Origin: Ixodes scapularis
Lineage: Eukaryota > Arthropoda > Arachnida > Ixodida > Ixodidae
Length of the DNA stretch: 64,000 bases
Direction: 5' to 3'
Assembly (NCBI RefSeq): GCF_016920785.2
Contig: NW_024609880.1
Coordinates: 49,624,296-49,688,295, forward strand
Under the pieces are notes generated by a model. That model was not told the origin of the DNA. It saw only the letters and a list, made by a program, of their open reading frames with translations, and did no database searches. The translations under genes and the position numbers were made by a program. Below are positions 56,366-64,000 of this stretch, piece by piece. The number at the start of each line of letters is the position of its first letter. Positions within the stretch are counted from its first letter, which is position 1.

Positions 56366-57854
56366 GCTTTCTTTTATTTTTTAGCATCTCTCTCGAAATC
56401 AGAAGTTATTTCCACATAGCTACGCGCTGCTTGGCTACATGCATCGAAGCTCACATACTGTATATCTTGTATTTCGACGTAGTCTAAATTGTATGCTGTA
56501 TAAAAAGTAGGTTATTTCGACAGTAACTTCTTTTTTTTTTTTCTTTTCCAACAATCTTTTTTTACCAGTTTCTTTCGGCAGTGCAGTGGATCCCTTTCGA
56601 CGCAAGACACACGCACGACAAGATGCCCGTTGCTTCGCGCGGCCACCCGTGCAAAAATTTGACCGAATAGTACACTTAAAAAGAAAATGCTCGTAAAATA
56701 ACTTTTAGAGGTTTTTCAGTTTGTCCATATTTTGCACTCTAAAAAGTTATTTTAAGTACCCCTCGAAAGAAATCTTCGTTAAAAAAAATTATAAGGGATT
56801 ATTTTAGGCTTCTTTTTTTTATGCGAAAGTGGTCTTCATCGCCCAGTTTCCTTCCTAGTGCGCCAGGGGGCGATAGTGCTTGAGGCGAAACCGTTCATCA
56901 CGAGCTGAAAGAGGTCTCGAGGCGTCGAAAAACTTTTCAAGAACGTATCCTTTCTCTTAGAGTGTACCACGCTGGAGATTCTTCTGGATCTGGTCATTTG
57001 TTTTCAGATGCGTATTGGGGAGGAGATTGAACAGTCATGCCTCTAGCGGTACGCTTCAGCTGTGGGGACAACAAACCGTATTTTCTTGTTTATTTTTTTT
57101 TCCGAGAAATCGAAGATGACGATTCGAAGGCCACTCCTCGTGCGACTGAAGCACTGGTCAGAACGAAGCGCTCGTGCCCAGGCCGTGCTAGGCGAGGTTA
57201 AATTTCTTTGTCATGTTGTGTGAGTAAACACCGGGCTGTGGGGACAACAAGCTCGATAAAGCGCCCCCTATAGTTCGATCTCCTGCCCAATACAGTGCGT
57301 CGCATGCAGCGGAATCGACGGTGCGCGAATCAGCAGTGCTCGAGGGACGCACGGTTACGGTGGGCCATAGACGTTGACAGTTTAGCAAACGTCGGGCGTG
57401 GTGGGTCCCGGTCACCCGATTATTGATCCGCCACCAATAAGGTTGCGGAATTTGCATATGACAGTGTCGAAGAACAAATCATAAAGTGAGAAGCGTGAAC
57501 GGTATACGCGTCACTCCCGGCGCTTTTTCTCGAACTCTCGGTGATTATACGCCTTTTTCCACGAGGGCGCAGCCATCTTAAAGATCGTCCCTTCCGGTAT
57601 GCGTTAAAACATCGTTTTAATATCTCCGCGCCGCTGAAAGGTGTTCACGAAAAATGCGTGATTGTGGCACGTTATTGTTTTGCCCCTATATATTTTCTCC
57701 CACATTGAGGGATGAAATGTTTTATATTGTTTTCGTACCGCATACCAGGTACGGAACCAAGCTTGACTAAGAACGAAAGGGAACGAAAGACGTCTATAGA
57801 AAATGAGTTGTGCCGATCCCGCGGACGGGAGCGGTCCCATGTTTTGGGACTATA
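52961..57854. other. Intergenic, largely unrecognised
   Basis: A 4.9-kb stretch without a credible gene. Visible items are a CAA/CGA-type trinucleotide tract at 54340-54380, several T-runs (T28 at 56335-56363), the C31 tract at 55160-55190, an imperfect inversion (AAAATAACTTTTAGAG / CTCTAAAAAGTTATTTT) at 56693-56753, and GCTGTGGGGACAACAA repeated at 57059 and 57235. Confidence 0.45.
55160..55190. repeat. C31 homopolymer
   Basis: Thirty-one consecutive C, the longest G/C run in the window. Confidence 0.9.
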
Positions 57855-58085
57855 ATACTTCGTTCCATTTCAAGTCAAGACGCAGGAGACGCTACGCGCT
57901 GCTGTGACCAATCATACAGCGTCAAACGGGAACCATTATGGCGTTCGTCGTGTGTCTGTACGTGTTCTATCGTCGTTGAATCTATGATGAGCGGAGACAG
58001 GTCTAGTGTCTTTCGCTTCTGGCTCTTCAAGGTTGGGTCTATTACCTCGTAGCGTCTGCTGCGTCTCAACTGAAATGAATCATAG
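57855..58085 (+). mobile_element. Foldback MITE H, copy 3
   Basis: Left CTTCGTTCCATTTCAAGTC, then GACGCAGGAGACGCTACG; the right end is the inverse (CGTAGCGTCTGCTGCGTC, then AACTGAAATGAAT). The interior TGTTCTATCGTCGTTGAAT matches, inverted, the copy at 32740-33113. Confidence 0.8.
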
Positions 58086-58334
58086 AGAGCAGGACGTAGT
58101 CTGTAGGCAGGGTAGTATAAAAAAGTGAGAAAGGGCTGCCGCGCTTTCCTCCGAACTGAGGGGTTAGAAACGAGCAGAAGACCCGGATGAACCCCTTGGA
58201 TGCGTGTGTTTCTCCAAGTTCGGTTCTTCTCTTCGCGGTTTCCTCTATCTTATTTTACTTCCAGGTGTAATTGGAGCTAGCGGAATCAATGACTACAAAC
58301 CCCTGGCTATTGAGACATCATTGTTGGGAAATAG

Positions 58335-58676
58335 ACTACACGAATAACAACCGAGAGCGCTGAATATCAAATATCGGAGGACATCTATATCGCGCACGGG
58401 ATCCGACAAGGCCACTGCGGTTGCAGTGGCTTCAAACTCCATCGCTTTCCAAATGACCAAAACCTCTGGCGGCAGTGGGCTGCGTCAGTCATCAGAACAC
58501 ATTTTTCCCCGACGCCATGTTTTCGAGTGTGCTCGGAACATTTCGTGAATAGAGCGCGCACCAAGCTTACCGCTGTTCCGTCAATGAACATGGGCTACGC
58601 TGGCAATGTGGGTGCAAGTTTTCTCCTGAGAATCGCTGTTTCGGCTTGTAACTTTTCGTCACTTAAATTATCTTAA
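58335..58676 (+). pseudogene. THAP-type zinc-finger fragment
   Basis: An open frame without a convincing start contains HCGCSGFKLHRFPNDQNLWR, then FRVCSEHFVN and KLTAVPSMN, the order of a THAP domain (C2CH: Cys near 58422, then 35 residues to CSEH at 58530-58541; HRFP and AVPS are typical). The first zinc Cys is abnormal (C-x1-C in place of C-x2-4-C), and the usual N-terminal Met-Cys segment is missing, so it may lie in a lost or unseen exon. THAP domains bind DNA in host proteins and in P-element-type transposases. After AVPS the frame shows no further domain and stops at 58674. Relic or single exon. Confidence 0.7.
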
Positions 58677-60650
58677 TGCTGATATCTTGCAGCGGTGACA
58701 TTGACTCGATTTTATCCTCTACGACGCTTAGTTCAAGGTTCATGTCCGCCGCCGGGTGTGGCTGGAAATCTTCGAAAAGTTAGTTTTATCGGCTTTTCTC
58801 AATCGCGATCTCCGGTGCGATAACCGAGAGCCGTGAACTTAGTTGGCCCATCACAACGCGACTGGGTTCTTTTTCTTTTCCAAATTCGTACATAACGTAG
58901 TTGAACATAAAACTTCAAGTTGTATTGCTGAAACAAGCTCATGCATTGCTTTCGAATCGTTGAATCATTGATCTACTCGCTCCGGCAATGGGCCCATCGC
59001 GACATCGCTGTTTTGAGTTCCTCGATCCTCAATTAAAACTTTAATAAACATTTCCAAGTCGAAGGGAGCGCTCTTCGATCGTTCCTTGCAATGCTCTAAT
59101 TTCGCGTGTCCTTGTTCACATTATATTTCATTGTGGTGGACGGCACGAAACTCCAAAAATATTATCGGTGTACTGCATCTAAAACCACAAAAAATCTGAA
59201 GGCTATTTCATTCGCTGTTAACTAAACTATTGTGCGTACTCATCTCCGATCTCTATCGGTGACACGTTCAGTCCTGCACTTCTCGGCTTCACCGCACTGG
59301 CGGATGCCATAATTCAGGGTAATAAATGTGCCCATTGAGCTGAAAAACCCCATCCGCGGCACACATGAACAAGAGACGCGTCCTCAGTCGGATAGCCAGC
59401 ACTTTGGAGCACCCAGCTAGCGCACCCAATGCGGGAGCGGCGCCCCGAAGAGCACTTTCGCCAACGTTTCTAACCACTCAGCATGGCCGCGGAACCTGAC
59501 GCTCTCTAGACAGCGCTACAGTATTCAAAATGGCGCTACCCACTATAAAACGCTCTATTAGCGGCGAGTTGTTTTCGTGGCGCCCTCCTATGGTTCCCTC
59601 TCGTGACGTCATTACCTTGCAAACAACAAGCTCGATGGCGTTTGTAATTTTCATGGTGGAAGCTTGCAATCCTTGCGCTCTCAAAGCAACACGGCCAACA
59701 CCGTCAAAATTGAAGTCCTCACGTTCCTCTTATTCCCGTTGATGAAAAATCCTTTGGTGACGTCATAGTCAGCATTCGGCCAATCGTGGAAGGCTGACCG
59801 CAGAGACTCTTTTGATAGCGCACATCGCCAATACTCCGTTCACCAAGCTGAGATTATCCGCGACTACAGCGACCTATAGGAAACGCCACTATCGGGCAAA
59901 TATGGCGGTCGAAGCCAGGTCCTGCCGTGCCATGTGCCAGCTCAACGCACATTGCTGCGGTAACAGCAAGCAAGCATTCGACTCAAAATGGCTTGCCTCG
60001 CGTTTTATCTTCCACGTTTCGAACCTGCGGCGATGTGGTGGGGTAAGCGAACTTCCAGAGGCTTGACTTTCTTCGAGGAAACGAGGAAAGGACTGCCCAC
60101 TGTCCTTCCACGGTGCTGATGAACGTTTATAAACCCAGAATGTCTGGCTCACGCGGTTCCATAGGTCGCGTGCAGAGCAACCTGGGTCACAAGGCGATAC
60201 TACGGTTACGACACAGTCACCGGTAGAACTGTTCTGTCGCGCCAACCACCGACAACATGTAATCACGGAAGCCACAAGAGACGAGCAGAAATCGCGAAAG
60301 GACTTGTCCCGGCCAGTTCAGTGTTTTCCCGCTGGGTGCCGTTCGTTTTGCTGGAGTCGCGATATTGAGCCGAAGCTACCAAGCGCGAGCTAGTTCGCGC
60401 TCCTGGCTTTGTAACGCGCCTTTCTATAGCGCGAGCGCTCGTTCTGCGGTAGTATCTTTCAAAGCCTCAACCTCGTGCTCTCGCGCTTGTAGCATTGCTT
60501 GCAGTCTGAACATCGGAGTATAAGAGGTGCTGCTCGTTGAACAGTCAGTCTTGCATCAAATGATCACTCTTTCTTTGCATACTGTCACGAAAAAAATGGA
60601 GCCGTTCTTCTTCTTACTTCATGGAATAACAGCCGAATTTATAAAGGGGC
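58677..60650. other. Intergenic, nothing recognised
   Basis: Mixed composition. AAAATGGCGCTACC at 59528 is another promoter-like ATGGCG context but has no coding exon after it. A 128-codon minus frame at 59889-60275 is unrecognised. Confidence 0.45.
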
Positions 60651-60716
60651 CTCGACTCGAACTCGACTCGAACTCGACTCGAACTGGACTCGAACTCGAC
60701 TCGAACTCGACTCGAA
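60651..60716. repeat. 11-bp minisatellite (CTCGACTCGAA)
   Basis: Six units with one change (GG for CG in unit 3), followed by degenerate CTCGA motifs to 60780. The unit is almost palindromic (TCGA twice). Confidence 0.92.
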
Positions 60717-63411
60717 ACTCCACTCGAGGCCGGTTTTGCGTACCATAAACCGACCTCGACAGCAAACACTCCTCGACTCGAGGAAATATTCGACACTTTC
60801 TTAAGCACGCCATTCACATGAGCAGCATAAAGGCACATTTAACATCGGACCCTTTGCAATCGGCGAATCAGACCGCGCTCTTGGATCGCGATCACATGCC
60901 ACTCCCGGAGGATCAGGAAGTGCTCTGCTGCCGTTCATAAAGGTCTGTTAGCTAAATACATCTTTATGACCGCATGAATGGGGTATTACATTAAACTATT
61001 TATTTAGAGGACATTAGCAGAGCTTTTTCACAACACAATAGGCAATCTGTATATATTTTGTTTGTTGTTGTTTATTTTGTAATAAATTTTGTAAGGAAAT
61101 AAATATAAATAAAAGGAAGAAAATCTGCATATAAACTTTGTGCGAATAACACCCAGCCTCTGGCTATTTCCCGGGCCGCCCTCGTCGACTCCCCAATCAG
61201 CGGGTGTCCCGACCACACCAAAACCTGACGAAGAGGAATTCACACGAACAGAGGGCGAGACAAACTCCTCCATAGCCGTAAGGAGTCCCAAGTTCGCGGG
61301 ATAGCCGACCGTCGACTCCACAGTCAAAAGGGGTCGGACGTGCAGGTTCCCTCCAGAGGCAAAGTGATATTCAGGTCATGGTATCCGGGAGTAGATCTAT
61401 AAGCTCAAGTCAATTCTAAGTACAAGACCTCTGCGGCTAATTTGTGACTGTTTACATTGGGTTTAGCAGCATTCCCTAGCCGTTTAGGCAACCAACCAAT
61501 CAAACAACGTTTCTTTAGGAACAATCGGAGGCCTCAGAGCCTAAAGCCAACACAAAAAACACAACAACAACATGACACTCTAGATAAGACATGTTCGAGG
61601 CCAAAATCACCGGAACAGTAAGGTACAAGACAAGTTAGCAAAGCAAAACGGAAGTACGCAAGTATAAATAGACAACGAAATCAATCTATAAGGCACCCAA
61701 AAGGAAGCCTTACCCAAAACGTGGAAGCCTATTTACAAATTTCCTGAAATCATTTCTCCATTTTCTTTTACCCGCTGCCGATGGCCAGGGGTTCAGGCAG
61801 GACGGTCAGCGAACACAAGCGTCGCTGCGGTCGCCGCGCCTTGATTGGGTGAGGTGTACATTGACGTCGGGGGAAGGACTCCACTCCACGATTTCGCATC
61901 CGGCTCGCTTCCCTGCACCGGTTTCCTAATTTGGCAGTGGGTGCCGCAAGCACTTCAAGGAGCGGGGCCTCGTTTACCCGGTGCACAAGACGCTGGGTTA
62001 GGCTGATATTGTCATGCTATCGTATATTCGATAAGCCTGCTTGTCACTTTTACCTTTATAATTGGGTTACAAATCCCAAAGGCAATCGCCAGGGGCAATT
62101 CCGCCGATGAACCTTCCCGTTCGTCCACATGACACAAGGCAATCTTTCGAAGGGTCGGTGAAGCGGCGGCGTAAGTGTTTCAGACACTGGAATTCTATTC
62201 CTTGCATGTTCATGATTTAGGAGAATATTACATCCCGCTTTGCAGGCATTTGAAATGGAATTTATATCAAGGGTCTTCGGACGGTCGACAAATTAGCTCG
62301 CGACCCCGACTCTGCGCTTGCAACTCTACATGCGCTGGTTCGTCGATATTTAAAGGCCCTGGGTCTAAAGGCCTTTGAAGTGCTCGTGGACCAGGGTTGT
62401 TTTACATGAATGTAGCTTCTTCGTGGATTAATGATATAGTTCATACACGTATGCAGCCATGTTTTAGTTTTTAGAAGATGCACAATTACTGGAAATTAGT
62501 TAGTGTGGTAGCAGGCAAAATGGTCGAACCGCCCGCAGTTACCTCTATGAGATGTATTGAACTGCCCAAAATATGCACAGCAATAGTAACTGATTTTGGA
62601 ATGTTTACACCTTTCCTGACATTTGTTTATTCTTGCCTTGAGTGTTCGGAAAATACACCGTGTGTTTTAAATTCTCATTTCAAATTAAAAGAGACACTGC
62701 TGCAGGTCCCCAAAAGCTTTTACAGCCTCCAAACTCCCTACAGCTGGACTCTCTGACAACTGAGGAAAACAGAAAAAACAGCAAGCATTCGAACGGCTGT
62801 CCAGTGGTAGGTGCTGCACTAGTAGCAGAAAATGTAGAACCTGCGAAGGGTGACAGTTTGCGCGAGAAAAGCTTCTGGTATTTTAGCATAAGAACAATTT
62901 GATTTAGCTAAAATCTCAATTTTAGAGCCTAAGGGACTAATACCTTGCTAGACACCTTGGCTTATGTTTGTTGTACATTACTCGAGGGACGATATAAACA
63001 AGTCCACAGATACCACCAGTGGAGTCTATTGAAATATTATCCGAATCCAGCAAAGGTCTAATGCGGGCAATATACGTAAATAAATGTTCCTCCTTTCTTT
63101 ACTTTGCCCCTGTACTTGGGCTGTCTCACTTGTTATTCTCTCTCCATGGCCCAGACTGCAATTTACATATTCCTCGAGCAGCATGCAACTTTTCTGCTTC
63201 GGCGTTCTTGTTTAAAAACAGATACAAAAAAAAAATTATACTTAATTCGCCCATTTATTCAGTCCATCAGCAGAATTTATTGTGTTAGATCTAAATCTAT
63301 AGTGATCTCCTGCAATTGTGGCCATATTACTTTATTTTAATATACCAGCTGCGATTCATCCGTTGCCTGCCCTCGACCATGCCTGAAATGTTGGTTGAAG
63401 TTTTGCTGCAG
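60717..63411. other. Intergenic, nothing recognised
   Basis: AT-rich. Minus-strand 61320-61030 gives a 99-codon frame ending in low-complexity sequence. Frames at 62478-62756 and 62642-62902 overlap in different registers. None resembles a family I know. Confidence 0.45.
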
Positions 63412-63927
63412 CTACAGGCCATACCTCAATAAAGCCACGTATGAATAATTACACTTCATACGAAAAACTCGCACAAAAATTAAATAGAAACGAGCGCGCC
63501 GACAGCTCACGTCGTCAGAGCCTCCACAGGGCGGGCACGGCGAGTCGTGAAAAAAGTCTGTCCTCGCCGTGACGTCACCTTGGTTCGCCGTAAGGCGGTG
63601 CCACGCAAACTTCTCTGGGCTAATAGGGGCCCACAAACAGGTCAAAGGAAGATACGGACTGTGGCCGCTCTGAGCGGTGGTCTTCCTGAACCACTTCGAG
63701 GGAGAGCCCTCATCCGCCTCGGGGGGGTGACCAGCGCCCGACAAACACTGGGGGACGTGCGGAGGGAACCACAAAACAGTGCCATATATTGCGGGCAATA
63801 GTGCGCACCAAGTATACAGTCCGCAGGGACAAACCTGGGGTCCAAAATAATATAGTTTGCTTAGACATCCGGTGCACAGTCCGCACTCTGTGCCTAATTC
63901 GAACGGAAACGTTATCAGGCACAGCAC
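63412..63927 (-). other. Unrecognised 171-codon open frame at the right edge
   Basis: Rich in Cys, Pro and Trp (for example CGLCTGCLSK and DSPCPPCGG). Two other frames are open across the same GC-rich stretch (84 codons plus, 67-70 minus), which argues for composition more than selection. No domain recognised; it could be part of a transposon or nothing. Confidence 0.2.
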
Positions 63928-64000
63928 ACCTTGAGAAATACCTGCTGTATTAGCTCACAAAAAAAAGCTTGCATCAGATACATAAATCACCGTTCACGTA

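Noticed and set aside
57230..57270. LTR end or CTCF site at the GCGCCCCCTATAGTTCG shared with 1.07 kb
   Set aside because: Only 17 bases shared, no paired terminal repeats, and the CTCF match fails outside the AGGGGGCGC core.

Overview
The window is gene-poor, repeat-rich nuclear DNA of an animal, most likely an ixodid tick. The main pointer is a tRNA-Ser-headed SINE present in several copies, which resembles the Ruka family described from Rhipicephalus. Short introns with GT..AG ends, a eukaryotic tRNA-Ser gene, a piggyBac transposase with introns, a mariner relic and many foldback MITEs also fit. The tick assignment is an inference: no species marker gene is present.

Only three genes look intact or like live host genes. 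At the left edge, on the minus strand, are the first two exons of a SWIM zinc-finger-like protein (exon 1 at 706-951, exon 2 at 194-267); the rest lies outside the window. At 39071-39152 is a tRNA-Ser(AGA) gene with a T-run terminator. At 43341-45468, on the minus strand, is an apparently intact three-exon piggyBac-like transposase of 593 residues, with all catalytic aspartates and the C-terminal cysteine-rich domain. A THAP-domain fragment (58335-58676) and a decayed LINE reverse transcriptase (3600-6231) are relics.

Layout: 1-1.06 kb SWIM gene and its promoter; 2.5-2.8 kb MITE; 3.6-6.5 kb LINE followed directly by a SINE; 8.8-8.9 kb two adjacent perfect hairpins; 11.7-17.5 kb MITEs plus a 280-bp cluster of GTGAC/GTCAC pentamers; 17.8-23 kb a compound repeat block whose core is eight head-to-tail SINE copies (18.22-20.69 kb); 24.9-34.9 kb foldback elements, a second twin-hairpin locus and a 1.6-kb non-autonomous hAT-like element; 35.9-39.2 kb a TIR element with another nested in it, a 27-bp minisatellite and the tRNA gene; 41.5-45.7 kb a SINE, an internally deleted mariner and the piggyBac element; 46-64 kb mostly unrecognised sequence with scattered MITEs, a THAP relic and an 11-bp minisatellite. 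Seven G or C homopolymer tracts of 18-31 bp are spread over the window.

The genes do not form a pathway. The window is best read as a transposon graveyard holding one probably intact transposase source. The observations most worth following are the SINE tandem array, the twin-hairpin loci, the intact piggyBac gene and the SWIM gene.
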